Source of the DNA: SpSt-501 sp037481615
GTDB lineage: Bacteria > Desulfobacterota > Desulfobacteria > Desulfobacterales > SpSt-501
Length of the DNA: 64,000 nt
Assembly: GCA_037481615.1 (NCBI GenBank)
Contig: JBBFLI010000015.1
Reading direction: 5' to 3' (one strand)
Positions 49,531-62,174 of this stretch are shown in pieces (positions within the stretch are counted from its first letter, which is position 1; the number at the start of each line of letters is the position of its first letter). The position numbers and the translations under genes are program-made. The notes under the pieces were generated by a model, which was given only the letters and a program-made list of their open reading frames with translations, was not told where the DNA came from and ran no database searches.

Positions 49531-50211
49531 TCAGTCGTAGATCTCGCGGCGGTTCTCCCGGTGGTCGACGAGGTAGAGGAGCCTCGCGGCGCGGCGCAGC
49601 GCCTCGAGCAGGCTGGGCAGCCGGCTGCGGTCCAGGCCGTAGAAGCGGATGTAGACCTTGCGCCGGCCCTCGGGGACCCCCTCGTAGGAGGAGAGGATGC
49701 TCACCATGCGGCCGCCGTGCTCGCGGATCGGGTCGGCGAGGGACTTGATCGAGCCGGGACGGTCTTCGACGAGAAAGGCGATCTGGATGCCTCGCTTGCC
49801 CACCCCGGTGAGCGCGATCAGGACGCGGAAGATGTCCGTCTGGGTGATCGTGCCGACCAGGCGCCCGCTGCCGTCGACCACCGGCAGCCCCGAAATCTTG
49901 TGCCGGAGGAGCACCTCGGCCGCCTCCTCCACCGTCAGCTCGGGCGGCACGTGGATCGGGTTCTTGGACATGATGTTTTTGACCTTGATCTTGGAGATCA
50001 GGTAGAGCAGCTCGTGAACGTCGAGGGTGGTCGCGTCGGAGGCCTGGGCGCGCTTGAGGTCGCGGTCGGTCACGACCCCCACCAGCGCGCCGTTCTTGAG
50101 GACGGGCAGCATGCGGATGTTGTGCTTTTTCATGAGCTGCATGGCGTCCTGCATGGAGCCGTCTTCGTCGATCGTCACCACGTTGCGGCTCATCCAGTTG
50201 CGGACCAGCAT
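49531..50211 (-). CDS. CBS-pair and ACT-domain protein (AcuB-like)
   Basis: 226 residues from the ATG at 50211, chosen for its AGGAGG box. Two CBS motifs (about 4-60, NWMSRNVVTIDEDGSMQDAMQLMKKH, and about 80-135, VKNIMSKNPIHVPPELTVEEAA, ISGLPVVDGSGRLVGTITQTDIFRVL) are followed by an ACT domain (about 145-215, IQIAFLVEDRPGSIKSLADPIREHGGRMVSIL). CBS pairs bind adenylates and ACT domains bind amino acids, so it looks like a dual small-molecule sensor. It lies between two universal stress protein genes in one operon. Confidence 0.92.
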   Translation of the reverse strand: MLVRNWMSRNVVTIDEDGSMQDAMQLMKKHNIRMLPVLKNGALVGVVTDRDLKRAQASDATTLDVHELLYLISKIKVKNIMSKNPIHVPPELTVEEAAEVLLRHKISGLPVVDGSGRLVGTITQTDIFRVLIALTGVGKRGIQIAFLVEDRPGSIKSLADPIREHGGRMVSILSSYEGVPEGRRKVYIRFYGLDRSRLPSLLEALRRAARLLYLVDHRENRREIYD

Positions 50212-50242
50212 GGCGCACCTCCTGGAGGGTTGGGGGGATGGA

Positions 50243-50728
50243 TCAGCCCGGCGCGGTTCCGGGGGCATCCGGCCGGCCCGGGCGGACGACGAGGACCGGA
50301 ACGGGGCTGCGGCGGAAGACCTTTTCCGCGGTCGACCCGAAGAGCGACTCGGCGAGTTGCCCGCGGCCCCGCGCGCCGAGGATCACGAGATCCGCTTTCT
50401 CTTCCCCGACCGCGAGCAGGATCTCCCGATGAGGCACGCCGACGCGCACGATTTTGCGGATGCCGGGGGCGTCGAGACCCTGTTCCGCGAGCAGGCGCGA
50501 GATGCCCTCCAGGCGCTCGGCCTTCGATTTTTCGAGAAAACGCGCGACATCCACCGCGGGGTACAGGCGCTGCACGGTTTCGACGGCGTCCACGTCGCGC
50601 TGGTTCAACACGTTCAGCACGACGAGCTCCGCCTGGAGCGCCGCGCGCAGTCGGCCGGCCGCGCGCAGCACGGCGGCGGAAAAAGGGGAGAAGTCGACGG
50701 CGGCGAGAAGAACGCGGAAGTCTTCCAT
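50243..50728 (-). CDS. Universal stress protein (UspA family)
   Basis: 161 residues. It begins FRVLLAAVDFSPFSAAVLRAA and ends with LVILGARGRGQLAESLFGSTAEKVFRRSPVPVLVVRPG, the ATP-binding loop of the family, plus a short Pro/Gly tail. GGGAGG lies 6 bases before the start. Compared with the USP at 49036 the loop is intact but the middle differs, so they are distant paralogues. Its stop is 32 bases before the CBS-ACT gene start. Confidence 0.92.
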   Translation of the reverse strand: MEDFRVLLAAVDFSPFSAAVLRAAGRLRAALQAELVVLNVLNQRDVDAVETVQRLYPAVDVARFLEKSKAERLEGISRLLAEQGLDAPGIRKIVRVGVPHREILLAVGEEKADLVILGARGRGQLAESLFGSTAEKVFRRSPVPVLVVRPGRPDAPGTAPG

Positions 50729-50886
50729 GGACCACCTCCCGGGGAAGGGGGAAGAGCGCAGCCCCCGATTCCTTCGGGTCCCCGCGCCCGCCGCGGCTTT
50801 CGAGCCCTGCCTCCCGCGGCGCGAAATCCGAAGGGGGGCCTGCCTCCGAAAGATCGCAAACCCCGTGCCACGCAGCCGCGGGCTTC

Positions 50887-51702
50887 TCAGCCGCCGGGGC
50901 CGGATCCGGCATCCCGCCGCGATCCGCCGAGAAGCTCGGCCTGCAGCCGCTCGAAGACGGCTCCTCCCCGGACGGGCGCCGTGAGGCGTCCCCCGGCGAA
51001 GGCCCGGTAGCGCTCGAGGGCGCTCGGCTCGCCCTCGCGGAAGGTTTCCTCGACGAGCGCAAGCTCGAAGCGCTCCGGGAAGAAGAAGACCACCGGCCCG
51101 GCGGTCGTCTCGCCGGTTTCCCCGGTGCGGAGCCGGGCGAAGGCGATCGCCCCGGAGACCCGGAACGGCCCGCTCGGAGTCGCCCAGCCGAGCAGCTCGG
51201 CGAAGAGCTCGAGGGCCTCGACCACCCCGGGGAGATAGCGGCTCTCGAGGGAGGCGATCCCGTCGCGCCGCAGGTCCTCGAGGTCCTCGCGGCGGAAGGA
51301 GAGATCGAGGCGTGCGAGGCAGGCGGCGCGGATCGCCTCCAGGGTTTCCTGCTTGCGGCTGCGCTTGACGTCGGCGTCCCGGAGGATGCGCACGATGTTC
51401 CGGGGGCGGACCATTTCGGCCACCTCGGGGCTCTTGCGCAGGGCGACGTCCTCGACGGTCGTGCGGTAGAGGGGAAGCTCGTTGTCGAGGACGACGATCG
51501 TCTTGACCGGCTCGGGGCTCTCCTCGACGAAGAGCTCGAGATCGCGGACGTTGAGCGGGCGCAGGGGCGAGAGGGCGAGCAGCTCCCGCAAGGCCGCCCG
51601 GTCCAGGCGGGAGGCGCTCCCGTCGGGACCCAGGCTCCGGCGCACGCGATCGGCCAGGCGCTCGATGCGGATCTTGGTCCGCAGGTTCTCGCGGAACCCC
51701 AT
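50887..51702 (-). CDS. Conserved-looking protein of unknown function, 271 aa
   Basis: Not recognised. 271 residues, soluble, alpha/beta. There is a helical basic N-terminus (ENLRTKIRIERLADRVRRSLGP), a central acidic stretch (NVRDLELFVEESPEPVKTIVVLDNELPLYRTTVEDVALRK), RNIVRILRDADVKRSRKQETLEAI, and a compact C-terminal region (VVFFFPERFELALVEETFREG). There is no signal peptide or obvious catalytic motif. The start has AAGGGGG 6 bases upstream and a promoter at 51748-51776. It is the first gene of the run that continues with USP and CBS-ACT genes, separated from them by 158 bases, so co-function is only suggested. Confidence 0.78.
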   Translation of the reverse strand: MGFRENLRTKIRIERLADRVRRSLGPDGSASRLDRAALRELLALSPLRPLNVRDLELFVEESPEPVKTIVVLDNELPLYRTTVEDVALRKSPEVAEMVRPRNIVRILRDADVKRSRKQETLEAIRAACLARLDLSFRREDLEDLRRDGIASLESRYLPGVVEALELFAELLGWATPSGPFRVSGAIAFARLRTGETGETTAGPVVFFFPERFELALVEETFREGEPSALERYRAFAGGRLTAPVRGGAVFERLQAELLGGSRRDAGSGPGG

Positions 51703-51747
51703 CGCATCCCCCTTCGCGCGGCGGCGGAAGGAAGCTCGACCGCCTTC

Positions 51748-51776
51748 CTTCTACCACGGCGCATCGGGCCTTGCAA
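51748..51776 (-). promoter_or_regulatory. Sigma-70 promoter of the 271-aa protein gene
   Basis: Minus strand TTGCAA (51776-51771), 17-base spacer, TAGAAG (51753-51748), 46 bases before the start codon. It is back to back with the gltA promoter. Confidence 0.4.
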
Positions 51777-51777
51777 A

Positions 51778-51807
51778 TTGACCCCCGCCGCCGAGCCGGT
51801 GTATAGC
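51778..51807 (+). promoter_or_regulatory. Sigma-70 promoter of the citrate synthase gene
   Basis: Plus strand TTGACC (51778-51783), 18-base spacer, TATAGC (51802-51807), 66 bases before the start codon. Confidence 0.6.
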
Positions 51808-51873
51808 TCGGGGGAACCCCGGGGGGTGCCCGCGGGGTGCGGAACGACGGCCGTCGGCGAGGATGAGTCCCCC

Positions 51874-53154
<1,281 letters not shown>

Positions 53155-53224
53155 ACACGGCCCGGGCGGCGTCCGGGTCCCATTTCCGGTTGCCGGGGGC
53201 GACCCCCCGGGGAGGGAGCGGAGC

Positions 53225-54366
53225 ATGCGGATCGGAGTGCTGAAGGAGATCAAGACCAAGGAGAACCGGGTGGCGATGACGCCGGCCGGGGTGGAGCAGC
53301 TCGCGGCCCGCGGGCACGAAGTGTTCGTCGAGACCCGGGCCGGGGAGGGGTCCGGGTTCGCCGACGCGCTCTACGAGAAGGCGGGCGCCCGCGTCTGCCG
53401 CACGGCGCGCGAGATCTACGAGGCCTGCGAAATGATCATGAAGGTGAAGGAGCCGCTCGCCGCGGAGTACCCTCTCCTGCGGCGCGGCCAGGTCGTCTTC
53501 ACCTACTTCCATTTCGCCGCCTCCGAGGAGTTGACGCGCGCCGTGATCGCCTCCCGCTGCATCGCGGTCGCCTACGAGACGGTGACGCGGGCGAACGGGA
53601 GCCTGCCGCTGCTCACCCCGATGAGCGAGGTCGCCGGCAAGATGGCCGTGCACGAGGGGGCGAAGTACCTCGAGAAGACTTACGGGGGGAAGGGGAAACT
53701 GCTCGGCGGGGTGCCGGGCGTGGACACGGGGACGGTGCTGATCCTCGGCGGCGGCACGGTCGGCATCAACGCCGCCAAGATCGCCTGCGGGCTCGGGGCC
53801 AAGGTCTACCTGCTCGACACGAACCTCGAGCGGCTGCGCTACCTCTCCGACGTGATGCCCGCCAACTGCTTTCCGATCGTCTCCAGCCCTGCGAACATCC
53901 GCCGCTACCTCCCCGAGGCGGATCTCGTGGTCGGCGCCGTCCTCATCCCCGGGGCGGCCGCCCCGCGGCTGGTCACGCGCGAGATGCTCCGGCTGATGAA
54001 GAAGGGGACCGTGATCGTCGATGTGGCGATCGACCAGGGGGGCTGTGTGGAGACCGCCCGGCCCACGACGCACGACGACCCGATCTACGAGGTGGACGGC
54101 GTCATCCATTACTGCGTCGCCAACATGCCGGGGGCGGTGTCGATGACCTCGACGATCGCCCTCACCAACGCGACGCTCCCCTATGCGCTCGAGATCGCCG
54201 ACAAGGGGATCCGCCGGGCGGCGCTCGAGAACCCCGAGATCGCCCACGGGATCAACATCTTCGAGGGCAAGGTGACGCACCCCGGGGTGGCCGAGGCCTT
54301 CGGGCTGGCCTACACGCCGGTCGCGAAGGTGCTCGCGCCGGCGCGGAAGAAGGCGGGGCGGGGCCG

Positions 54367-54370
<4 letters not shown>
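53225..54370 (+). CDS. ald: Alanine dehydrogenase
   Basis: 381 residues. It begins MRIGVLKEIKTKENRVAMTPAGV, with catalytic Lys in MIMKVKEPL, His in FTYFHFAA, the Rossmann motif ILGGGTVGINAAKIACGLGA, and catalytic Asp in VDVAIDQGGCVET. It interconverts alanine with pyruvate and ammonia using NAD. GGAGGGAG lies upstream of the ATG. The C-terminus has about ten extra basic residues (ARKKAGRGR). Its stop overlaps the convergent lon gene by 4 bases. Confidence 0.96.
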
Positions 54371-56739
<2,369 letters not shown>

Positions 56740-56779
56740 CGGGAACCTCGCGTCGGGTGGGGGCTCGGGCCCCGACCGG

Positions 56780-57226
56780 TCATTCCTGGGTGATGGGCAC
56801 CTTGTAGCTCAAATCGAGCGGCCGCTTGGTCAAACGGATCTCGAGAAAGCCGTTTTTCGACGAGGCGGTCACCTTTTCGGGGTCGATCGGGCTGGGCAGA
56901 AACAGGATGCGCTCAAAGCGGCCGTACTGGATCTCGGCCAGGCGGTACGTGCAGTCCTGGGCGCAGCCCGGGGCCGGCCGGCTGCCCTGGATGCGCACGG
57001 CCTTGCTGCTGATCTCGACCTCGAGGTCTTCCTTGGCGACCCCGCCGATCTCGGCGAGGATGACGATCTCCTCGGCGGTCTCGAACATGTCCATCGGCGG
57101 CCGCCAGGAGCGCTGGGAGACGAGAAAGGAGGGCCCCATCGTGCCGAGCATGTCCTCGATCGTTTTCTCGAACCGCGAGGTCAGGTCGTCGAAGCGGTCA
57201 CCGAAGCGGATCTTGAAGAATTCCAT
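56780..57226 (-). CDS. Small heat-shock protein Hsp20
   Basis: 148 residues from the ATG at 57226, with an AGGA box about 9 bases upstream. The alpha-crystallin domain covers about 50-142: RPPMDMFETAEEIVILAEIGGVAKEDLEVEISSKAVRIQGSR, a short Cys-containing loop (CAQDCTY), and FERILFLPSPIDPEKVTASSKNGFLEIRLTKR. The normal A-x-x-x-n-G-v-L motif is present as SSKNGFLEI. It holds unfolding proteins for refolding by other chaperones. It probably shares a transcript with lon. Confidence 0.93.
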   Translation of the reverse strand: MEFFKIRFGDRFDDLTSRFEKTIEDMLGTMGPSFLVSQRSWRPPMDMFETAEEIVILAEIGGVAKEDLEVEISSKAVRIQGSRPAPGCAQDCTYRLAEIQYGRFERILFLPSPIDPEKVTASSKNGFLEIRLTKRPLDLSYKVPITQE

Positions 57227-57344
57227 GGCGTAAGTCCTGCGTTGCGGGGGTGGCGGGGGAAAGCGCAAAACCCTGCCCGATCGCTACCACAAGTCGATGC
57301 AAGAGTAAACCCGGGGGCGGCCGGTGTCGAGCGCGGGCGGGCGC

Positions 57345-58244
57345 CTAAAGAGCCTCGGGGGGGAAGGCGACCACCTCGTCGATCGTCGCCGCATCGCAGA
57401 AGAGCATCACCAGCCGGTCGACGCCGAGCGCGCAGCCTGCGCAGTCCGGCAGCCGGGAAAGCGCTTCGAGGAAGCGCTCGGGCGACCCCGGGTCCCGCTG
57501 ACCGCGCGCGCGCCGGATGCCGGCATCCCGCTCGAAGCGGCGGCGCTGCTCCTGCGGGTCGGTGAGTTCGCTGAAGCCGTTCAGCAGTTCGAGGCCGCCG
57601 AGATAGAGCTCGCAGCGCTCGGCCGTCGTCGGGTCGGCGGGGTTGAGCCGGGCGAGGGCCCCGCAGGCGGCCGGGTAATCGACGAGGAAGACGGGCCGGG
57701 TGGGGTCGAGGCGCGGCTCGACCTCGAGGGCGAGGATCTCGTCGAAGCGATCGGCGGCGAGGGCCTCTTCGGGGGAAACCCCGGCGAAGCGCCGGAAGGC
57801 CTCGGCCACGGAAAGCCGCGGCCAGGGGGGCGCGAGATCGATTTCCACCCCCCCGTAGGCCAGGCGGTCCCCCCGGCCCAGGCGTCGGGCGAGAAAGAGG
57901 ATGAGCGCCTCGGCGCGTTCCATCACCTCGCGGTAGGTCTCGCCTGCGGCGTACCACTCGAGCAGGGTCAGCTCCGGCAGGTGCCGGCGGCCGCGTTCCC
58001 CGCGGCGGAAGGCCTTGCAGACCTGGAAGATCCGCCGGAGGCCCGCGGCGACGAGCGGCTTCATGCAGATCTCCGGCGAGGGCTGGAGAAACCAGCCCTC
58101 GCTCTCCACCGGGTCGATGTGCGCCTCGGGCAGGGGGCGCGGGATGCGGATCGGGGTTTCGACTTCGAGAAACCCCTCGCGGCGGAAGAACTCGCGGATC
58201 CCCGCGAGGATTTCCGCGCGGCGGGCGAGGTTGCGTGCGGTCAC
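57345..58244 (-). CDS. epmA: EF-P beta-lysyl ligase-like protein (EpmA/GenX)
   Basis: 299 residues from a GTG at 58244; a GGAGG box lies 10 bases before it, and frames further upstream look non-coding. It is a truncated lysyl-tRNA synthetase catalytic core: FFRREGFLEVETPIRIPRPLPEAHIDP, FLQPSPEICMKPLVAAGLRRIFQVCKAFRRGERGRRHLPELTLLEWY (motif 2), and GCALGVDRLVMLF (motif 3). The anticodon-binding domain is absent. EpmA attaches beta-lysine to elongation factor P. The partner gene epmB and efp are not in the window. Confidence 0.92.
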   Translation of the reverse strand: MTARNLARRAEILAGIREFFRREGFLEVETPIRIPRPLPEAHIDPVESEGWFLQPSPEICMKPLVAAGLRRIFQVCKAFRRGERGRRHLPELTLLEWYAAGETYREVMERAEALILFLARRLGRGDRLAYGGVEIDLAPPWPRLSVAEAFRRFAGVSPEEALAADRFDEILALEVEPRLDPTRPVFLVDYPAACGALARLNPADPTTAERCELYLGGLELLNGFSELTDPQEQRRRFERDAGIRRARGQRDPGSPERFLEALSRLPDCAGCALGVDRLVMLFCDAATIDEVVAFPPEAL

Positions 58245-58305
58245 CGTGGAGCCGCCTCCGGGTCGGCTGAGGGTCGGCGGCGACTGTAGCAGAACGATGC
58301 CTGCG

Positions 58306-58344
58306 CCCTCAAGCCGGCGGCTTGCCTTCGGCCGGTTTTGAGGG
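58306..58344. other. Hairpin between divergent epmA and efflux operon
   Basis: CCCTCAA-GCCGG pairs with CCGG-TT-TTGAGGG around an 14-base loop. It lies 62 bases before epmA's start and 31 before the HlyD start, without a T tract on either side. It could be a leader element or regulator site. Confidence 0.3.
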
Positions 58345-58374
58345 TAGATCCTTCCCGCGAGCCGGAGAGCGTTC

Positions 58375-59550
58375 ATGAGCCGTTTGCGGGTCGTTCGGGC
58401 CGCCGCCGTCGCGGCTTTTCTCGCCGTCGCCGCCGCCGTCGCCTGGGTTGCGGCCTCCTCCCTCCGCGTCCCCGGGGAGAGGGTCTTTTCGGGGACGATC
58501 GAGGCCACGGTCGCCTACCTGGCGTTCCAGATCGGCGGCCGGGTGGAACGGGTGCCCGTCGAGGAGGGCGCCCTCGTGGAGGCGGGGGCGCTGCTCGCGG
58601 TGCTCGACGGCCGCGAGGTGGCCGCCCAGCGCGACCAGGCCGAGGCCGACCTGCGCCGTGCCGAGGAGCAGCGGCGGCAGCTCGAACTCCTGCTCGAGGT
58701 GAACCGCCGCGTGCTCCCGGCCGAGGTCGAACGCGCCGCGGCCGCGCTGCGCGCCCTGTCGGCGCAGGCGGCCGAGGCCGAATCGGGGCTGCGGGCGCAG
58801 GAGGTCGAGCGGGCGCGCTTGGCCGCCGAGGCGGCGCGGGCGGTGCTGGAGAACGCGCGACGGGATTTCGAACGCCTCGAGGCGCTGTTTCGCCGCGGGG
58901 TGGTCGCCGCCCAGGCGCACGACGCGGCGCGCACGGCCTTCGAGACCGCGCTCCACGAGCACGGGCGGGCCGTCGAGGCCTATCGCCTCGCGCGGGAGGG
59001 CTTTCGCGCCGAGGAGATCGAGACGGCGCGGGCGCGTTTGGCCGAGGGGCGCGCCGCGCTCGCGCTCGCGGAAAGCAACCTCGGCCGCCTGGCCGCCCTC
59101 GAACAGGAAGTGCGCGCCGCGGAAGCCCAAGGAGAAGCCGCCCGGGCGGCGCTCCGGCTGGCCGAGGTGCGCTTCGGCCACCGCCTGCTCCATGCGCCCT
59201 TCGCCGGAACCGTCCTGCAGCGCAGTCTCGAGCCGGGCGAGGTGGTGGCCCCCGGCCGCGAGGTGTTCGCCCTGGCCGACCTCTCGCGGGTCGAGCTGCG
59301 CCTCTTCATCGACGTCGCCGCGATCGGCGCGATCCGCCCGGGGCAGGAGGTCGCGGTCACGATCGACACCTTCCCGGGCAAGATCTACCCCGGCCGGGTC
59401 GCCTACATTTCCCCGCGGGCCGAGTTCACCCCCAAGATCATCCAGACGCCGCAGGAGCGCGTGAAGCTCGTCCACCTGGTGAAGGTCGTCGTCGAAAACC
59501 CCGATCACGAGCTCAAACCGGGGATGCCCGCCGATGGCCGGTTCCGGTGA
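58375..59550 (+). CDS. HlyD/YbhG-type membrane-fusion protein
   Basis: 391 residues. One N-terminal membrane segment (about 10-30) precedes a lipoyl-like half (VSGTIEATVAYLAFQIGGRVERVPVEEGALVEAGALLAVLD in pattern), a long Ala/Glu/Arg-rich coiled coil (about 75-245), then the second lipoyl half (HAPFAGTVLQRSLEPGEVVAPGREVFALADL) and beta barrel (IDVAAIGAIRPGQEVAVTIDTFPG, ELKPGMPADGRFR). It links an inner-membrane exporter to the outer membrane. GGAGAG lies before the start. It heads an operon with two ATPases and two permeases, the layout of the E. coli ybhGFSR system. Confidence 0.93.
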   Translation: MSRLRVVRAAAVAAFLAVAAAVAWVAASSLRVPGERVFSGTIEATVAYLAFQIGGRVERVPVEEGALVEAGALLAVLDGREVAAQRDQAEADLRRAEEQRRQLELLLEVNRRVLPAEVERAAAALRALSAQAAEAESGLRAQEVERARLAAEAARAVLENARRDFERLEALFRRGVVAAQAHDAARTAFETALHEHGRAVEAYRLAREGFRAEEIETARARLAEGRAALALAESNLGRLAALEQEVRAAEAQGEAARAALRLAEVRFGHRLLHAPFAGTVLQRSLEPGEVVAPGREVFALADLSRVELRLFIDVAAIGAIRPGQEVAVTIDTFPGKIYPGRVAYISPRAEFTPKIIQTPQERVKLVHLVKVVVENPDHELKPGMPADGRFR

Positions 59551-60322
59551 TCCCCTCCCGACGCCCGGGGCCGCCGAAGCCCGGGTCGAGGTGCGCGGCG
59601 TCCGGCGGGCCTTTCAGGGGCGGCCGGCCCTCCGCGGCGTCTCCTTCCGGCTCCCCCCCGCCTGCATCGCCGCCCTGGTCGGGCCCGACGGCGCGGGCAA
59701 GACGACGCTTCTGCGCCTGGTGGCGGGGCTGATTCCTCCCGACGGCGGGGAGATCCGCCTCTTCGGGGAGGGGGCCCCCGCCGGCCGGCCCGCGCTGCGG
59801 CGGCGCCTGGGCTACGTCCCCCAGCGATTCGGGCTCTATCCCGATCTGACGGTCGAGGAGCATTTCGCGTTTCTCGGCGGCGTCTTCGGCCTCGACCCCG
59901 GCGCCGCCGCGGAGCGGCGCCTGCGGCTGAAACGCTTCGCGGGGCTCGAGGCCTTCGGCGGGCGTCGCGCGCGGGATCTCTCGGGAGGCATGCGCCAGAA
60001 GCTGGCGCTCGCCTGTGCGCTGCTCCACGACCCCGAGCTCCTGCTGCTCGACGAGCCGACGCACGGCCTCGACCCGCTCGCGCGGCGGGACCTCTGGGGG
60101 ATGTTCGACGCCCTGCGGCGGCAAGGGTGCACGATCCTGCTCAGCACCTCGCGCCTCGTGGAGGCGGAATCCGCGGACCGGTTGCTGCTGCTCCACCGCG
60201 GCCGTCTCCTCGCCGAGGGTCCCCCCCGCGAGGTGCAGGCGGAGGCGCCGGACCTGGAGGAGGCGGTGCTGCGGCGGATCCTCGCGCTGGAGGCGGCCCC
60301 GCAGGAGGCCGGCGATGGCTGA
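59534..60322 (+). CDS. ABC efflux ATPase, first (YbhF N-half-like)
   Basis: 262 residues. Walker A is GPDGAGKTT (about 49-57), Q-loop GYVPQRFGLYPDLTVEEHF, signature LSGGMRQKLALACALLHDP, Walker B LLLLDEPTHGLDP. The switch-loop His is replaced (STSRLVEAE), as in the first half of E. coli YbhF. It overlaps the HlyD gene by 17 bases and the second ATPase gene by 8. In E. coli the two ATPase domains are one protein; here they are separate genes. Confidence 0.92.
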   Translation: MAGSGDPLPTPGAAEARVEVRGVRRAFQGRPALRGVSFRLPPACIAALVGPDGAGKTTLLRLVAGLIPPDGGEIRLFGEGAPAGRPALRRRLGYVPQRFGLYPDLTVEEHFAFLGGVFGLDPGAAAERRLRLKRFAGLEAFGGRRARDLSGGMRQKLALACALLHDPELLLLDEPTHGLDPLARRDLWGMFDALRRQGCTILLSTSRLVEAESADRLLLLHRGRLLAEGPPREVQAEAPDLEEAVLRRILALEAAPQEAGDG

Positions 60323-61058
60323 GGCGGTGGCCGTGAAGGGCCTCACCAAGCGTTTCGGCGGCTTCACGGCCGTGGACGGGATCGACCTCACGGTCGGGCA
60401 AGGGGAGATCTTCGGCTTTCTCGGACCCAACGGCGCCGGCAAGTCGACGACGATCCGCATGCTCTGCGGGATCTTGAGGCCGAGCGGCGGAAGCGGGCGC
60501 GTCGCCGGCCTCGACCTCTTCCGGGACGCCGAGCGCATCAAGCAGCGGATCGGCTACATGTCCCAGCAGTTCTCGCTCTATGACGATCTCACCCCCCAGG
60601 AGAACCTGCGGCTCTTCCTCGGCATCTACCGCGTCGCCCCGGCGCTCTGGGCCGAGCGGATCGCCGAGGCCGCGGCGGCGGTGGGGCTCGGCTCCGACCT
60701 GCACCGGGTCGTGCGCGGGCTTCCGCCCGGGGTGCGCCAGCGCCTGGCGCTCGCCTGCGCGCTTCTCCACCGGCCGACGCTGCTGTTTCTCGACGAGCCG
60801 ACCGCCGGCGTCGACCCCCTGGCCCGGCGGGCGTTCTGGGCGTCCATCCGCGGCCTTTCCGCACAGGGGGTGAGCGTCTTCGTGAGCACGCACCATCTCG
60901 AGGAGGCGGACCATTGCGGCCGCGTCGCCCTGATCCACGCGGGGCGGATCGTCGCCTGCGGGCCGCCGCGGCGCCTCGTCGCCGAGGCCTTCCCGGGGCG
61001 CGCCGGGGCCGGCCTCGAGGAGGCCTTCGCCTTCCTGCTGCAGCGGGGGGCGGCATGA
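60315..61058 (+). CDS. ABC efflux ATPase, second (YbhF C-half-like)
   Basis: 247 residues. Walker A is GPNGAGKSTT (about 36-45), Q-loop GYMSQQFSLYDDLTPQENL, Walker B LLFLDEPTAGVDP, switch His STHHLEEADHC. The signature is LPPGVRQRLALACALLH rather than LSGG; the second ATPase domain of YbhF-type proteins likewise has a degenerate LPLGWRQR motif, so this is family-typical. AGGAGG is 7 bases before the ATG. It pairs with the first ATPase, and its stop overlaps the permease start (ATGA). Confidence 0.92.
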   Translation: MAEAVAVKGLTKRFGGFTAVDGIDLTVGQGEIFGFLGPNGAGKSTTIRMLCGILRPSGGSGRVAGLDLFRDAERIKQRIGYMSQQFSLYDDLTPQENLRLFLGIYRVAPALWAERIAEAAAAVGLGSDLHRVVRGLPPGVRQRLALACALLHRPTLLFLDEPTAGVDPLARRAFWASIRGLSAQGVSVFVSTHHLEEADHCGRVALIHAGRIVACGPPRRLVAEAFPGRAGAGLEEAFAFLLQRGAA

Positions 61059-62173
61059 GGCCCCGCTGCGTGCACGCCGTCGCGCGCAAAGAGATGATCC
61101 ATCTCCTGCGGGACCCGCGCAGCCTGGCGCTCGCCTTTCTCATCCCCCTCTTGCTCCTGTTCCTCTTCGGGTCCGCCCTCCGCCTCGACGTCGAGGAGCT
61201 CCCCGCCGCGGTCGTCGACCGGGACCGCTCCCCAGAGAGCCGCGACCTCATCCGCCGCATCCATGCCTCGCGGGCGTTCGCCGTGCGCGAAGAGCTCGAA
61301 ACCGAGGCCGAGCTCGCCCGCGCGCTCGACGGGGGGCGGGTGCTTGCGGGTTGGGTGGTCCCCGCCGGCTGGGGGGCTGCGCGGCGGTCGGGCCGGCCGG
61401 CGCCCGTCCAGGTGCTGATCGACGGCAGCGACCCGAACACCGGCGCCCAGGCGCGTTCCTTCGCCTCCGCCCTCCTCGAACGGGTGAACCCCGCGGGGGG
61501 CGGGGGGCTTCGGGGGGGGGACCCCCCCGCCGTGGAGGCCCGCTTGCGGGTCTGGTTCAACGAGAATCTCGAGAGCCGCACCTTCATCGTGCCCGGGATC
61601 CTGGCCGTGATCCTGATGATCGCCGGCGCCCTGCTCGCCTCGACCGCCGTCGCCCGCGAGGCGGAGAGCGGAACGCTCGAGACCCTGCGGATGCTGCCGC
61701 TTTCCGCGGCCGAGCTGGCGGCGGGCAAGGCCCTGCCGTACGTGGCCGTCGCCTGGGTCGACGTCCTCGCGGCGGCCGCGCTGGCCGCGGGGGTCTTCGG
61801 CATCGCGCCCCGCGCCGGGATCCCCGGCCTGCTGCTCGCCTCGTTCCTCTACATCCTGGTCGCCGTGGGGACGGGGCTTTGGCTCTCCGCGATCGCCCGC
61901 TCGCAGCTCGTCGCCACCCAGCTCGCCATCCTCGCGACCTATCTGCCGTCGCTCTTGTTGTCGGATTTCGTCTTTCCGCGGCAGAACATGCCCGTCGCCC
62001 TGCAGGCGCTCTCGGCCCTCGTGCCGGCCACCTACTTCATCGACGTCCTGAACGGCCTCTACCTCCGCGGGATTCCCGCCGCCGGCCTGTGGCCGAGCCT
62101 TCTCGTCCTCTTCGGGATGGCCGCCGCCCTCGCCGCCGGCTGCGTGTGGGCCCTCCGGCGGGAGGGGTTCTGA
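61055..62173 (+). CDS. ABC-2 efflux permease (YbhS-like)
   Basis: 372 residues. TM1 is about 25-43 after VARKEMIHLLRDPRS, followed by an extracytoplasmic domain of about 150 residues (LPAAVVDRDRSPESRDLIRRI; VWFNENLESRTFIVPGILAVIL). Five more TM segments form the ABC-2 core with TLETLRMLPLSAAELAAGKALPYV and the C-terminal LVPATYFIDVLNGLYLRG. The glycine-rich stretch at about 150 (GGGGLRGGDPPA) is unusual. It forms a heterodimer with the next gene. Confidence 0.92.
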   Translation: MRPRCVHAVARKEMIHLLRDPRSLALAFLIPLLLLFLFGSALRLDVEELPAAVVDRDRSPESRDLIRRIHASRAFAVREELETEAELARALDGGRVLAGWVVPAGWGAARRSGRPAPVQVLIDGSDPNTGAQARSFASALLERVNPAGGGGLRGGDPPAVEARLRVWFNENLESRTFIVPGILAVILMIAGALLASTAVAREAESGTLETLRMLPLSAAELAAGKALPYVAVAWVDVLAAAALAAGVFGIAPRAGIPGLLLASFLYILVAVGTGLWLSAIARSQLVATQLAILATYLPSLLLSDFVFPRQNMPVALQALSALVPATYFIDVLNGLYLRGIPAAGLWPSLLVLFGMAAALAAGCVWALRREGF

Positions 62174-62174
62174 G

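Noticed and set aside
60315..61058. Inactive ATPase because the signature is LPPG instead of LSGG
   Set aside because: YbhF-type second ATPase domains normally have a degenerate LPLGWRQR-like signature, and Walker A, Walker B and switch His are intact.
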